Shown: positions 10,336-19,723, numbered from the stretch's first letter. The stretch: 64,000 nucleotides of DNA from Arthrobacter sp. U41 (GCF_001750145.1 NZ_CP015732.1:682001-746000); one strand, 5' to 3'. Translations and numbers: made by a program. The notes: generated from the sequence alone by a model not told the origin.

Positions 10336-10715
10336 GAGCGCATAAGCGGCCAGTGCGCGCAGTTCATCCGGGGTGATGTCCCGCAGGCGCGGTCTTGCAG
10401 GCGCACCCAGCGCGCCCAGCTGCGCGAGTCCGCAGATCAGCGCTGCCATGAAGGAATCGCCTGCGCCGACAGTATCCGCCACCGTGATGGTTTCCCCTGG
10501 TATTTCCACGCGGCCCCGCCGGGTGATGATGACGGGCCCATCCGCGCCGCGGGTCAGGGCCACCAGTGCCGGTCCGAGCTGCAGCCACGCTGCCAGCGTC
10601 GCCTCGGCGTCCTGTCGGGGTAGAGCCACCGCAGGTCCTCGTCGCTGGCCTTGACGATGTCGCTGGCGGCAACAAAGTCCTCGGCCTGGCGCCGGGCCGA
10701 GCCCGCGGCCCGGCT
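10336..10715 (-). pseudogene. PfkB-family sugar kinase remnant (truncated, frameshifted)
   Basis: Two frames give pieces of a ribokinase/fructokinase-like C-terminal half. DFVAASDIVKASDEDLRWLYPD is followed, after a shift near 10614, by DAEATLAAWL and VALTRGADGPVIITRRG. The conserved anion-hole/catalytic-base motif DTVGAGDSFMAAL comes next. The N-terminal substrate-binding half is absent. The C-terminus stops at ALAAYALL, where the 80-bp palindromic repeat begins. The piece cannot be functional. Confidence 0.8.
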
Positions 10716-10764
10716 GACAGAACGGCTGCTGGGCATGCACGCCAACCGGGAGGTCATCCGGACT

Positions 10765-11235
10765 CCCGCACGACTGGGTCAGCGACCTGGAGCCCGGCGA
10801 AGTCCTCGAGGGCAGGGACGCCCTTATCCAGTTCGACGGAAAATGGGTGGACCAGGCCGCTTCCATCATTCCGGAAATGGCCGAGGTCAAGCCCCTGCTG
10901 GAACAGTCCTCACGCGGGATCGAATGCCTGGGACCGACGGCCGGGGCCGCAGCCCTCAACGCGATGGGGAACATCCACCGGCCTGGATCGGCTGCACCAC
11001 CTCGTCGGAGCCGACGTTTTCGAAGTACTTCAAGCGCGCCACCGGCCAGAACTTCAGTGACCTGGTGCGCAAACTGCGGCTCGCCCATGCCCGGCGCCTG
11101 CTGGAGCACAGCGACAAAGCCATCTCCGCCATCTGCTACGAAGTGGGCTTCTCGAACCCTTCGAATTTCAACCGGCATTTCCTCAACGACGCCGGCGAAA
11201 CCCCACGGGACTACCGGCAGCGGGTCCAGGGCTGA
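10765..11235 (+). pseudogene. AraC-family regulator remnant
   Basis: One frame encodes HDWVSDLEPGEVLEGRDALI through GPTAGAAALNAMGNI, recognisable as the middle of an AraC regulator. A second frame, starting near 11010, encodes a complete C-terminal double HTH: PTFSKYFKRATGQNFSDLV, then ISAICYEVGFSNPSNFNRHF. Sequence linking the two is missing and the N-terminal sensing domain is gone. It faces away from the pfkB remnant, so the two probably derive from one lost sugar-utilisation locus. That is inference. Confidence 0.75.
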
Positions 11236-11334
11236 CCATATTTGGTGACGTCCCTGCCGCCCGTGAGATAGATACTCGTTCCGAAGGACACAATCTCGGA
11301 TTCCGCGCGGCGAACCACACCGTAGACTCAGCCC

Positions 11335-11877
11335 ATGTCAGGTCGTGGGGGAACGAGACCGGCCCGCCGGGCTGCGGCACTAGTGGTGAGCATGCTGCTG
11401 GTCGGCGGCATGGCTGGCTGCGCGTATCGAGATGCCAGCGATCCTCAGCAGCCGGCATCCCCTGAGCGCAGCGGGCGTCCTGCGCCATCGGTCCCGACGA
11501 AGAGTCCGAGAATTCTGGATCTGGAAGCGGAAAACTACGCTGAACTGAAAAAGCGCCTTGCGGCTGCGCCCGGGTCCGTGCTCCTTGACGACTCCGGCCC
11601 CGCCGACGGACCCGGGGCCGGCTTCAGCAAAACCGCGACAGTGAGGATTGCTGGCTCGTACACCGTCACTGCGGCTTGTGTGGGTATCGAACACGCCCAA
11701 GTTTTCCTCTCTCAAGAGGCTGGGGCCGAACTGTCGCCACTCGATATTGATTGCTCAGGGGTCCTATCGCAGGTCATCGAGCTCAAGGCCGGATACGTCG
11801 GAGCGCAATTGGTGCGCCAAGACCCGAACGGTCCTTGGACAGGGGCCGTCGCCGGGATAAAGATCACCGTCACATGA
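11335..11877 (+). CDS. Putative lipoprotein, unknown function
   Basis: A 180-residue protein with twin-Arg-like basic N-terminus RPARRAAALVVSMLLVGG and lipobox MAGC (Cys at about residue 29), so likely exported and lipidated. After a Pro/Ser-rich linker the mature domain has an alternating hydrophobic pattern and two cysteines (TAACVG and IDCSG) that could form a disulfide. No family recognised. It stands alone between the araC remnant and an MFS gene on the same strand. Confidence 0.75.
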   Translation: MSGRGGTRPARRAAALVVSMLLVGGMAGCAYRDASDPQQPASPERSGRPAPSVPTKSPRILDLEAENYAELKKRLAAAPGSVLLDDSGPADGPGAGFSKTATVRIAGSYTVTAACVGIEHAQVFLSQEAGAELSPLDIDCSGVLSQVIELKAGYVGAQLVRQDPNGPWTGAVAGIKITVT

Positions 11878-11947
11878 GACCGGCGAGTGTCGGTACGCAA
11901 CGAATTAGGCCGGACGTCTGCGGTTAGTTGTCAGTAAACTGGGACTC

Positions 11948-13372
11948 ATGACCGAGCAGGAACCGGCCCCGCCCGGGGCCGGTGCGGCTCCGGATGCCAT
12001 CGACACGACGTTGCGCAGTCCGGCAGAGCGGTCCCGCACTTTCGCCGGGATCCTGGTGAACACCGCCCTCGCCAACATCACGACCAGCTACCTCTGGTTT
12101 GCCCTGACGTTCTGGGTGTACCTGCAGACGCGCAACGTGATCGCCACCGGGGTAATCGGCGGCGCGTACATGCTGTTGATCGCCGTTTCCAGCATCAGCT
12201 TCGGCACCTTCGTGGACCGGTACCGCAAGCTGGCCGTGATGCGCTTCGCCGCCGGCTTCACCCTGGTCCTTTTCGTGCTGTCCGGGGTTATGTTCCTGCT
12301 GACTCCCGCAGCCGAACTGCTGGACCTGACACAGCCGTGGTTCTGGGTCTTCGCCCTGGTCATCCTGGTCGGCGCCGTGGTTGAAAACATGCGCAACATT
12401 GCGCTCTCCACCACGGTCACCATCCTCATCGAGCCGGAACGGCGGGCCAACGCCAACGGTCTGGTGGGCATGGTGCAGGGAATCATGTTCATCATCACCT
12501 CGGTGCTCTCCGGGCTGTCGGTCGGGCTGCTGGGTATGGGCTGGACCATCGTCATGGCTGTGGCACTCACGGCGCTGGCATTCGCGCACCTGCTCACACT
12601 GCACATGCCCGAGGAGGTGCGCCCCGCCGCCACGGACGCCCGCGGCGGATTCGACCTGCGGGGCTCCTTCGCCGCCGTGCTGGCTATTTCCGGACTGTTC
12701 GCGCTGATCCTGTTCTCCTCGTTTAACAACTTCATCGGCGGCGTCTACATGGCGCTGATGGATCCCTACGGCTTGGAGATGTTCCCCGTGGAGCTGTGGG
12801 GGACCTACTTCGCGCTCGGCGCCACCGGATTCATCGTGGGCGGCGCACTGATCGGCAAGTTTGGACTGGGGTCCAACCCCCTGCGCACCATGCTCATCGC
12901 TGTGATCCTGATGGGGGTCCTCGGCGCGGTGTTCACGCTCCGGGAATGGGTCTGGCTGTACATCGCCGGCATCTGGCTGTACCTGGTCCTGGTGCCCTTC
13001 GTGGAGGCCGCCGAGCAGACGATCATCCAGCAGGTGGTGCCCCTGCACCGGCAGGGCCGGGTGTTCGGATTCGCCATGGCGTTCGAGTCCGCGGCAGCGC
13101 CGATCACCGCGTTCCTCATCGCGCCGATCGCCCAGGTCTGGATCATCCCGTACGCGCGGTCCGCTGAGGGCGCCGCCCAGCTTGCCCCGCTGCTGGGCGA
13201 GGGCACCTCCCGCGGCATCGCACTGGTCTTCCTGATCGCCGGAATCATCATGATCGCGGCCGCGCTGCTGGCCTTCCTGACCCGGGTGTACCGCCGGGTC
13301 TCGGCGTCGTATGCGCCGGCGGCTGCGGAGGCGCCAGGGACGGCGGACACCGGCTCCCGGTCCCCCGGATGA
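11948..13372 (+). CDS. MFS transporter, 12-helix exporter type
   Basis: A 474-residue polytopic membrane protein with about 12 hydrophobic helices. GTFVDRYRK between helices 2 and 3 is the MFS loop motif (GxxxDRxxR). Length and the ALANITTSYLWFALTFWVYLQ opening resemble the MFS_3/EntS group of drug or siderophore exporters. The substrate cannot be read from sequence. A Pro/Ala-rich 30-residue cytoplasmic N-terminus and a short hydrophilic C-terminal tail flank the membrane core. Confidence 0.85.
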   Translation: MTEQEPAPPGAGAAPDAIDTTLRSPAERSRTFAGILVNTALANITTSYLWFALTFWVYLQTRNVIATGVIGGAYMLLIAVSSISFGTFVDRYRKLAVMRFAAGFTLVLFVLSGVMFLLTPAAELLDLTQPWFWVFALVILVGAVVENMRNIALSTTVTILIEPERRANANGLVGMVQGIMFIITSVLSGLSVGLLGMGWTIVMAVALTALAFAHLLTLHMPEEVRPAATDARGGFDLRGSFAAVLAISGLFALILFSSFNNFIGGVYMALMDPYGLEMFPVELWGTYFALGATGFIVGGALIGKFGLGSNPLRTMLIAVILMGVLGAVFTLREWVWLYIAGIWLYLVLVPFVEAAEQTIIQQVVPLHRQGRVFGFAMAFESAAAPITAFLIAPIAQVWIIPYARSAEGAAQLAPLLGEGTSRGIALVFLIAGIIMIAAALLAFLTRVYRRVSASYAPAAAEAPGTADTGSRSPG

Positions 13373-13454
13373 GTCGGATCGTGCTGGGAATGATGTGCAA
13401 CGCCGCGGACGTAATATCCGGCACGCGCCGCCCTTCTGCTGGCACACTGAGCCG

Positions 13455-14702
13455 ATGACCGCACCTCTCCCCCAATCCAGACGGCCCGGCATCCGCGCAG
13501 CGATGTTCGTTGACTTCGACAACGTCTACACCGGTCTGATGGCCCTGGACCCCGCCGCCGCCAAGAGGTTCGCCGAGGATCCCAAGCATTGGACGGAGGC
13601 GTTGGCCGGCGGCGCGGGCGAGGAATCCCGGCGCTTCCTGATCCGTAACTGCTATCTCAACCCGGTGGTCTACTCCAAGTACCGGCCGTACTGGACCCGT
13701 GCCGGGTTCCGCGTGATCGATTGCCCCTCCCTCACGCAGCGTGGAAAGAGCAGCACCGACATCAATCTGGTGCTGGACGCCATGGATGCCTTGTCCGGGG
13801 CCGCACATGTTGAAGAATTCTTCGTCGCTTCGGCAGACGCGGATTTCACGTCGCTGATCCAGCGGTTCCGGGCCGCTGACCGCATGACAACGGTCATCGC
13901 TGCCGGTGCTGTGGCGTTCGCGTACCGGGAGATGGCCGACAGTGTCGTCGAATCCCACGACTTCGTCGCAATCCTCAACGGGACCTCCGCGGAGATCCCG
14001 CGAATGGTGACGTCTGCCGGGCTGACCGCCCCGCTCACAACCGCACCTCTGGCTTCCGGGGCAGCCGGGACGGCGGCTGACGCTGTCCGCGCCCTGGTGC
14101 AGGCCGCACCGGGCCCGGTTGCCGGATCGGTTGCAGCGCACAGGGCACTGACCGCGGACCCCTCGCTGAAGACCGACTGGGGCGGCCACGGCAAGTTCGG
14201 GTCCTGGATCGCCCAGATCGGGCAAGGCGTCCAATACTCGTCGACGCCGTCGCCCGGCTGGGTGTGGGACGCGAAGCGGTTCTCGCCGGAGCTCTACTCG
14301 CTGGCGTCCGAGGGCCGGCCGGCGATCGAGGAGCAGGTCACCAGGGTTACAGACGTGCCGGCGCTTTCGACCGAACAGTTCCGGCAGGTCTTCCTGTCGC
14401 TGGAGGCAAAGTTGCGCGACCACCCGGGCAACCGCAGCGAACTGGCACGATCCGTCAGGGACGACTGTGTTGCAGCCGGACAGCCGGTGTCCCGCTCGGC
14501 CGTCAACTTCGTAATCCAGGGCGTGGTCTCCGCAGGGGGCTCCGTCACCGACGAGATGACGGCCAGGGAACTCGCTGCGGCGTGGACGAGAAATATTGAA
14601 GAGCTGTGCCGGTTGGCCTTGATGGAGTTCGACGACGCGGAAAAACTCGCGCTCAGGCGATGGGCCAGCGGCGGGCTCCTGGAATCCAGCCCGCCGCGAT
14701 AG
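13455..14702 (+). CDS. NYN-domain nuclease-like protein with OST-HTH region
   Basis: A 415-residue protein. The N-terminal PIN-like NYN domain (residues about 15-165) shows the acidic metal-site pattern VDFDNVY, TDINLVLDAMD and SADADFTSLIQRF. Residues about 205-285 (AVRALVQAA...GWVWDAKRF) look like an OST-HTH/LOTUS RNA-binding module; the C-terminal 130 residues form a second helical module. Such proteins are proposed RNA nucleases or RNA-binding effectors. ATG at 13455 starts MTAPLPQSRRPGIRAAMFV; the frame is open further upstream but overlaps the MFS gene. Confidence 0.85.
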   Translation: MTAPLPQSRRPGIRAAMFVDFDNVYTGLMALDPAAAKRFAEDPKHWTEALAGGAGEESRRFLIRNCYLNPVVYSKYRPYWTRAGFRVIDCPSLTQRGKSSTDINLVLDAMDALSGAAHVEEFFVASADADFTSLIQRFRAADRMTTVIAAGAVAFAYREMADSVVESHDFVAILNGTSAEIPRMVTSAGLTAPLTTAPLASGAAGTAADAVRALVQAAPGPVAGSVAAHRALTADPSLKTDWGGHGKFGSWIAQIGQGVQYSSTPSPGWVWDAKRFSPELYSLASEGRPAIEEQVTRVTDVPALSTEQFRQVFLSLEAKLRDHPGNRSELARSVRDDCVAAGQPVSRSAVNFVIQGVVSAGGSVTDEMTARELAAAWTRNIEELCRLALMEFDDAEKLALRRWASGGLLESSPPR

Positions 14703-14708
14703 CCAGTA

Positions 14709-15464
14709 TCACAAGGTGGGGGCTTCCGCCTCCGCCAGTCTGATCATCCGAAGTTCGTCCTCCACCGCGCGGGAAGGCCAATAGTCCTTCGCCAGCTGAG
14801 CTGCCCGGCTTTGGTCTGTCGCCGGGAAAAGCTTGCCGAGCAGCCCGGCAGCCTGAAGCAGGGCGATCAGCGCCGTGGTCCTGGCATCGGGCACCTTGGA
14901 ATCGGGCTTGGCAGCAGGGGCCTTGGTATCAGGCGCGTTGGAGTCAGTCATGGCATCAGGCGCCTTCGCCTCGGGCGCCGTGGCGTCAGGCTTCACGGCC
15001 TCCGACGGCGCACCGCTGAGCGCGGTTTTGATCTTTTGCAGGAGCGCAGCTTCCGGGCCGTGGTCCTTCTCCGGATACCGTGTGGATTTGAACAGGCCAA
15101 GGCGTTTTTCGCCGACATGTTCCACGATGCCCTGGGACGCCATCCCCTCGTAGATTCGCTGCACTTCGGCGCGGTTCTCCAGCATGGAGACCCACCGCTT
15201 GGGAGTGTGGGGCCGGGATTTGCCCCGGATGAGCTCCAGCTCGTGCTGGAGCTCCGTTTTCGGGGTGGCGCCGGTAGCCCTGACGTTCTTGCCCTGCAGT
15301 TCGATGGCACCGAGCAGTTCCAGCTCGGCCAGTATTGCCCCTGCCAACGTGGTCCTGAGCGCGTATACCGGCACTTCGGGTTTTCCGTTCTTGTCGTTCG
15401 TTGCCAAGAGCAGGAAAGCCTGGGGAAGGCTCAGCTCATCCACCTTTGTTGTTTCAGCATCCAT
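14709..15464 (-). CDS. GPP34 (Golgi phosphoprotein 3-like) family protein
   Basis: A 251-residue protein. Residues 1-150 form the GPP34 domain (LSLPQAFLLLATNDKNGK..., ELELLGAIEL, helical bundle), which in eukaryotes binds phosphoinositides. Bacterial versions are common in actinobacteria and unassigned. A 45-residue low-complexity Ala/Pro/Asp/Lys linker of near-repeats (APDAMT, APDTKAP, VPDART) joins a C-terminal helical piece. Start ATG 15464 gives the family N-terminus, but no good Shine-Dalgarno is seen. It converges on the NYN gene with a 6-bp gap. Confidence 0.85.
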   Translation of the reverse strand: MDAETTKVDELSLPQAFLLLATNDKNGKPEVPVYALRTTLAGAILAELELLGAIELQGKNVRATGATPKTELQHELELIRGKSRPHTPKRWVSMLENRAEVQRIYEGMASQGIVEHVGEKRLGLFKSTRYPEKDHGPEAALLQKIKTALSGAPSEAVKPDATAPEAKAPDAMTDSNAPDTKAPAAKPDSKVPDARTTALIALLQAAGLLGKLFPATDQSRAAQLAKDYWPSRAVEDELRMIRLAEAEAPTL

Positions 15465-15522
15465 ACGCTCATGGTGGCGCAGTCGGGCGGCCACCACAAT
15501 GAGGATTTAGACCCCTCTTCAG

Positions 15523-15555
15523 CGGAACCTCCCGCCGTCGTCCGCCGGCGTTTGG
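15523..15555. repeat. Half copy of dispersed palindrome (copy 4)
   Basis: CGGAACCTCCCGCCGTCGTC followed by CGCCGGCGTTTGG matches the right half and 3' flank of the palindrome family; the left arm is missing. It marks one edge of a short gene fragment. Confidence 0.7.
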
Positions 15556-15565
15556 GGGCCCTGTT

Positions 15566-15760
15566 GGGTCCGCTACCCGCCAAGGAACCGCAGCAGGAAC
15601 GGGACGGTGGCGCGCATCATCCACAGCTCCCCGGCGCTGGCGGCCTGCTCGCCGCGGGTTCGGGGTTGAGACGGCGGTCGGCGTCCTTGTAGGTGTCAGG
15701 CAGCGGGATGAGTTCGCCGAAGTTTGTGCCGATGGTGGGTCCGCCGCCCTGGATCAGGAG
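15566..15760 (-). pseudogene. Unidentified C-terminal gene fragment between two palindromes
   Basis: Reading the minus strand gives PTIGTNFGELIPLPDTYKD and DADRRLNP. After a one-base shift it gives AASAGELWMMRATVPFLL and RFLGG followed by a stop. The codon choice looks protein-coding, but I cannot name the family. The piece lies between palindrome copy 5 (upstream) and half-copy 4 (downstream) and has no start or ribosome site. Confidence 0.4.
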
Positions 15761-15768
15761 CAGCGGAG

Positions 15769-15791
15769 GACGGCGGGCGCTTCCCGCCGTC
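15769..15791. repeat. Dispersed palindrome, copy 5
   Basis: Arms GACGGCGGG (15769-15777) and CCCGCCGTC (15783-15791) with a 5-nt loop, followed by ATCCGCTTGCGTTTGG, the same 3' flank seen at other copies. It also lies just past the stop of the minus-strand gene 15813-16160 and may terminate it. Confidence 0.85.
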
Positions 15792-15812
15792 GTCATCCGC
15801 TTGCGTTTGGCG

Positions 15813-16160
15813 CTAGTCCGCGGGAGCGGTTCCGCCCGGCACACTGGAATCGACAGGGAAGGTCATGAACGCCGGCGTCTCGTACGGATGCACGGACAGT
15901 GCGGCGTCGATGATGGCGCTGCGTTGGGAACGCTGGTAAATTGCCTCGATCCGGGTTTCCGGCACCTCCTCCGGGGAATTGACGGCGCCGACGGCGGGGT
16001 TCGCTCCCGGCAGCGGCGTGAAGCGCCCGATGCCTTCGACGCTGAAGGAGCAGTGCGAGTAGTTGCCCAGGCTGCCCGCCCCGGCGTCGCCGATGGCCTG
16101 CCGGACAGCTTGCGCGGCTTCGGTGGGGACGTATATGACGAGACAGTCAATTGGCTCCAT
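15813..16160 (-). CDS. YqfO/NIF3 insert-domain-like (CutA/PII fold) protein
   Basis: A 115-residue stand-alone domain: CLVIYVPTEAAQAVRQAIGD, GNYSHCSFSVEGIGRFTP, then SVHPYETPAFMTFPVD. This is the PII/CutA-like domain found inserted in some NIF3/YqfO proteins and also alone. The HPYETPAF end is diagnostic. Function is unknown; trimeric metal or ligand binding is proposed for the fold. ATG 16160 is preferred over the longer frame, since the extra 46 residues look random. It lies divergent to etfB. Confidence 0.85.
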   Translation of the reverse strand: MEPIDCLVIYVPTEAAQAVRQAIGDAGAGSLGNYSHCSFSVEGIGRFTPLPGANPAVGAVNSPEEVPETRIEAIYQRSQRSAIIDAALSVHPYETPAFMTFPVDSSVPGGTAPAD

Positions 16161-16300
16161 GGGAGAAAGTCTGGCATGGAGCAACCGGTGAATCACGGGG
16201 ACATGTGCCTGCCCGGTCCCGACCCGGACGCCTCGTAGACTCAATGGAGATTCGGCTTGTCTCCTCTCTGGAGACAAGCCCGCCACAGGAAGAGCCATCG

Positions 16301-17077
16301 ATGAAGATTATCGTCCTCGTAAAGGAAGTCCCCGACACGTACGGGGACCGAAAACTGAACCTTGAAACAGGCCTCGCCGACCGGGAAGCCAGCGAGGCAG
16401 TCATTGATGAGATCGGCGAGCGGGCCTTGGAGCTGGCACTGACCTACGCCGACGCCCATGCGGGCGCTGAGGTCGCAATCCTCTCCCTCGCTCCCGAGGG
16501 TGCCACGGCCACGATCCGCAAGGGGCTTGCGATGGGCGCGGGAAGCGCCACCCTCGTCTCTGACGAGGGGCTCCGGGGTGCGGATCTTGGACTTACCGCT
16601 GAAACCCTCGCAGCAGCGATCCGTCGCGTTGGGTTTGACCTGGTGATTGCCGGCAACGTCTCTACCGATGGATCCGGCGGCATGATTCCCGCGATGCTTG
16701 CAGAACTGCTTGACGTGCCGCTAGCTACGGGCCTCAGCTCCGTGGAGATCAGCGACGGCGCGGTCTCCGGCTCCAGGGGCGTTGAATCCGGGGTGCAGAA
16801 GGTATCAGCGAACCTGCCTGCGGTGATTTCCATTACCGAGGCACTGCCCGGGCCGCGCTTCCCGAACTTCAAAGGAATTATGGCCGCGAAGAAGAAGCCC
16901 CTTGAGACGCTCACCCTCGCAGACCTCGGGATCACGCCCGACAACCCGGACGCGGCGCGTTCGATCATGCTGACCGTTGCAGAAAAGCCCCCGCGCGCGG
17001 CGGGCGTAAAGATCGTTGACGAGGGTGACGCCGGCGAGAAGCTTGCTGCCTTCCTTGTCGAAAACCGACTGGCTTAA
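16301..17077 (+). CDS. etfB: Electron transfer flavoprotein, beta subunit
   Basis: A 259-residue EtfB/FixA: MKIIVLVKEVPDTYGDRKLN at the start, AMP/FAD-contact region VIAGNVSTDGSGGMIPAMLA, and the C-terminal recognition-type segment. It binds AMP and, with EtfA, carries electrons from acyl-CoA and related dehydrogenases into the quinone pool. ATG 16301 has AGGAAGAG upstream. It is first in a tight etfB-etfA-cytochrome b operon (11-bp gap to etfA), so here the natural electron acceptor may be the membrane cytochrome encoded third. Confidence 0.93.
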   Translation: MKIIVLVKEVPDTYGDRKLNLETGLADREASEAVIDEIGERALELALTYADAHAGAEVAILSLAPEGATATIRKGLAMGAGSATLVSDEGLRGADLGLTAETLAAAIRRVGFDLVIAGNVSTDGSGGMIPAMLAELLDVPLATGLSSVEISDGAVSGSRGVESGVQKVSANLPAVISITEALPGPRFPNFKGIMAAKKKPLETLTLADLGITPDNPDAARSIMLTVAEKPPRAAGVKIVDEGDAGEKLAAFLVENRLA

Positions 17078-17088
17078 GGAGCAACGAC

Positions 17089-18075
17089 ATGACTGAATTC
17101 GCTCGTGACGCAATCCTCGTCGTCGTGGAAACCGGGCCTTCCGGTGAACTCGAGAAGGCTGCGGCCAGCCTCCTCGGTGCTGCCGCCGAAGTTGGCACGC
17201 CCATTGCCTTGGTCCTCGCCTCACCCGGCGCCGGGAGCGCCGCCGCCGCCGAGGCCGCGGCCCTTGGTGCCGCGCGCGTCCTGATCGCGGAAACTCCGGA
17301 TCCTTCCGCACTCGGTGTGCCGGGCGTCGACGCCCTCGCCGCCGCTGTGAAGCAGGTGCAGCCGGACGCGATCCTGATTTCGCATTCCCTGAACGGGCGC
17401 GACCTTGCCGGCCGCTACGCTGCCCGTTCGCGTGCAGCGATTTCCGTCGATGCGATCGGTGTGTCACGTGATGACGAGGGCGTCGTGGCACACCACTCCG
17501 TCTACGGCGGTGCCTACGACGTGACGTCGACGGCCACGTTCGGGCCGCCGGTAATCACGGTTCGCCAGGGCTCCATCGAAGCGCGTGCCACGGCTCAGCC
17601 GCAGGCGTCGGAGACCTTGGCAGTGACGGGCTCCGGGAAACCGGCCGCGCGGATCGATTCGTTCGAGGAGGCAGTTGTTGCCACCTCGCGGCCGGAGCTG
17701 CGGGGTGCCGCGAAGGTTGTCGCGGGCGGCCGCGGCCTCGGGTCGGAGGAACAGTTCGCCCTCGTTGGACAGCTCGCCGATACCCTCGGTGCTGCCGTTG
17801 GTGCTTCGCGTGCCGCGGTGGATGCCGGCTACATCCCGCAGTCGCATCAGGTCGGCCAGACCGGGGTTTCCGTGTCGTCACAGCTGTATATCGCGCTGGG
17901 CATTTCCGGCGCGATCCAGCACCGGGCCGGCATGCAGACCGCGAAGACGATCGTCGCCATCAACAAGGATTCAGACGCGCCGATCTTCGAGATCGCCGAC
18001 TTTGGTGTGGTCGGCGACCTCTTCAAGGTTGTGCCCCAGCTGATCAGCGCCCTTGAGGCCCGGAAGAAGTTGTGA
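17089..18075 (+). CDS. etfA: Electron transfer flavoprotein, alpha subunit
   Basis: A 328-residue EtfA. The C-terminal FAD domain has [18 protein letters not shown], the [10 protein letters not shown] loop and [18 protein letters not shown], followed by [19 protein letters not shown]. These are the FAD-binding elements of the family. The N-terminal half is Ala-rich but otherwise standard. ATG 17089 follows TAAGGAG. The stop TGA (18073-18075) shares its last base with the ATG of the cytochrome gene, so the two are translationally coupled. Confidence 0.93.
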   Translation: MTEFARDAILVVVETGPSGELEKAAASLLGAAAEVGTPIALVLASPGAGSAAAAEAAALGAARVLIAETPDPSALGVPGVDALAAAVKQVQPDAILISHSLNGRDLAGRYAARSRAAISVDAIGVSRDDEGVVAHHSVYGGAYDVTSTATFGPPVITVRQGSIEARATAQPQASETLAVTGSGKPAARIDSFEEAVVATSRPELRGAAKVVAGGRGLGSEEQFALVGQLADTLGAAVGASRAAVDAGYIPQSHQVGQTGVSVSSQLYIALGISGAIQHRAGMQTAKTIVAINKDSDAPIFEIADFGVVGDLFKVVPQLISALEARKKL

Positions 18076-19649
18076 TGGCACCTCTGTCTCGGTCCATCCG
18101 GCGTGGCCTGCCCCGCGTCGAAGGCGGTGACCCCTGGCCTCCAGCAGGCCAGGTACCCGCACACATTGTCACGGCAGCAGCGGCAGCCCCGTCCGCGACT
18201 GCCTCCGGGGTCGGACCGGCCACCGCCCCGCCGGCGACCCCCGCGGCGGTGCGGCGGCTTCGCCGTGGCCTGCCGCGGGTGCCGGGCGGCGAGCCCTGGC
18301 CCCCAGCGGGCGATGCTTTGGTATCAGTGCCGGTTCCATCCGGAGCTCCCGCCGCGGTCGCCACACCAGTGCCGGCCGCTGATGCTGCAGCGCCGCAAGC
18401 GACGGCAGCGACGCCGCCTACAGCAGCTCCGGCCACCGGACCTGCCACCCCGACGCCGGGAACCACCCCGCTCCGCCGCGGGCTCCCCCGTGTCCCCGCT
18501 GGTGAACCGTGGCCGCCGGCCGGACTTGCTCCGGCGGCCGCCGCCGCCCCCGCGGTGCAGGTAGATGCGGTGCAGGAAGATACAGCACACCTCGCCAGGC
18601 CCCAGGCCCCGGCAACCAGCGTGGCGGAGACCGTGGCCGAGGCTGAGCCGACGGCGACCGCGAGCGCACCCGCGGTTCCGGCGGCCCCGGCAGCGGCGGC
18701 CCAGCCCGTCCCCATCGGGAAGCCCGTGAGGCCGAAGGCCGAGGCAAGGCTCTACGGTTCGCGCACCCTGGCGCAGTGGATCAGGCTCGTTGCGCTCCTC
18801 GCGGCCGGCGCCGTGGCCGCCGCAGGGATCCTTGTGCTCGCCGCGCGCGGTGTGACGACGCTGCCGGGGGTGCCGGAGTTCCTCGTAAGGTACCCCGGCG
18901 AGTATCACCTGCCCGAGACGGCCGAGCCGGGCTTCCCGTGGTGGGCGCAGTGGACCCACTTCCTGAACATCTTCCTGATGGCGCTCATCATTCGCTCCGG
19001 CTATCAGGTGCGCTCCCAGCAGAAGCCGCCGGCGTTCTGGACGCCGAAGCGCGGTGGCAAGAAGATCAGCATCAACCTGTGGCTGCACCAGTCGCTGGAC
19101 ATTATTTGGCTGGCCAACGGGCTCATCTTCGTGGTGCTGCTCTTTGCCTCCGGCCACTGGATGCGAATCGTCCCGACCAGCTGGGAGGTGTTCCCGAACG
19201 CGCTCTCCGCGCTCCTGCAGTACATGACACTGGACTGGCCCGTCGAGAACGGCTGGGTGAACTACAACAGCCTGCAGCAGCTGATGTACTTCCTCGTGGT
19301 GTTCATCGCGGCCCCGCTCGCGGCGATCACGGGTGTGCGGATGAGCGAGGTCTGGCCGAAGAACGCGAAGACCCTGAACAGGATCTACCCGGTGGAGGCT
19401 GCGCGCGCGGTCCACTTCCCGACGATGCTGTTTTTCGTGCTGTTCATTCTCATCCACGTGTTCCTGGTGTTCTCGACCGGTGCGCTGCGCAACCTGAACC
19501 ACATGTTCGGCGGCACCGACGTGGTGAACTGGGTCGGGTTCTGGCTCTTCGCGGCCGCCATCGCCATCACGGTGGCCGGGTGGTACGCCGCCCGCCCAAT
19601 CGTGCTCGCACCAATCGCGAAGCTGTTCGGTCCGGTGAGCAGCCGTTAG
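18075..19649 (+). CDS. Membrane cytochrome b561-like protein with triplicated RGLPRV motif, Etf partner
   Basis: A 524-residue protein. Residues 1-225 are Pro/Ala-rich and contain three spaced copies of an RRGLPRVxGGxPWPPAG motif (near residues 10, 60 and 135). From about residue 235 follow one helix and then a cytochrome b561-type domain of about five helices. Its candidate heme histidines are in [23 protein letters not shown] and ILIHVFLVF. Coupling to etfA suggests it takes electrons from Etf to quinone. The motif function is unknown; it resembles a short docking peptide. GTG at 18072 is an alternative start. Confidence 0.85.
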   Translation: MAPLSRSIRRGLPRVEGGDPWPPAGQVPAHIVTAAAAAPSATASGVGPATAPPATPAAVRRLRRGLPRVPGGEPWPPAGDALVSVPVPSGAPAAVATPVPAADAAAPQATAATPPTAAPATGPATPTPGTTPLRRGLPRVPAGEPWPPAGLAPAAAAAPAVQVDAVQEDTAHLARPQAPATSVAETVAEAEPTATASAPAVPAAPAAAAQPVPIGKPVRPKAEARLYGSRTLAQWIRLVALLAAGAVAAAGILVLAARGVTTLPGVPEFLVRYPGEYHLPETAEPGFPWWAQWTHFLNIFLMALIIRSGYQVRSQQKPPAFWTPKRGGKKISINLWLHQSLDIIWLANGLIFVVLLFASGHWMRIVPTSWEVFPNALSALLQYMTLDWPVENGWVNYNSLQQLMYFLVVFIAAPLAAITGVRMSEVWPKNAKTLNRIYPVEAARAVHFPTMLFFVLFILIHVFLVFSTGALRNLNHMFGGTDVVNWVGFWLFAAAIAITVAGWYAARPIVLAPIAKLFGPVSSR

Positions 19650-19658
19650 GCTTCCAAG

Positions 19659-19683
19659 CGCCGGCCCCGTGACGGGTCCGGCG
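19659..19683. terminator. Hairpin terminator of the etf operon
   Basis: CGCCGGCCCCGT (19659-19670) pairs with ACGGGTCCGGCG (19672-19683) with one mismatch, 10 bp past the cytochrome stop. No T-tract, as is common in high-GC actinobacteria. Confidence 0.6.
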
Positions 19684-19723
19684 TGCTACTGCCGTAATTG
19701 ACCCAACCTCGAGGAGGGTGTGC

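Noticed and set aside
11924..13522. Minus-strand frame of 532 codons opposite the MFS gene.
   Set aside because: Composition (Asp/Glu/Gln/His-rich, no domain) is that of an antisense shadow; the plus-strand MFS protein has clear membrane helices.
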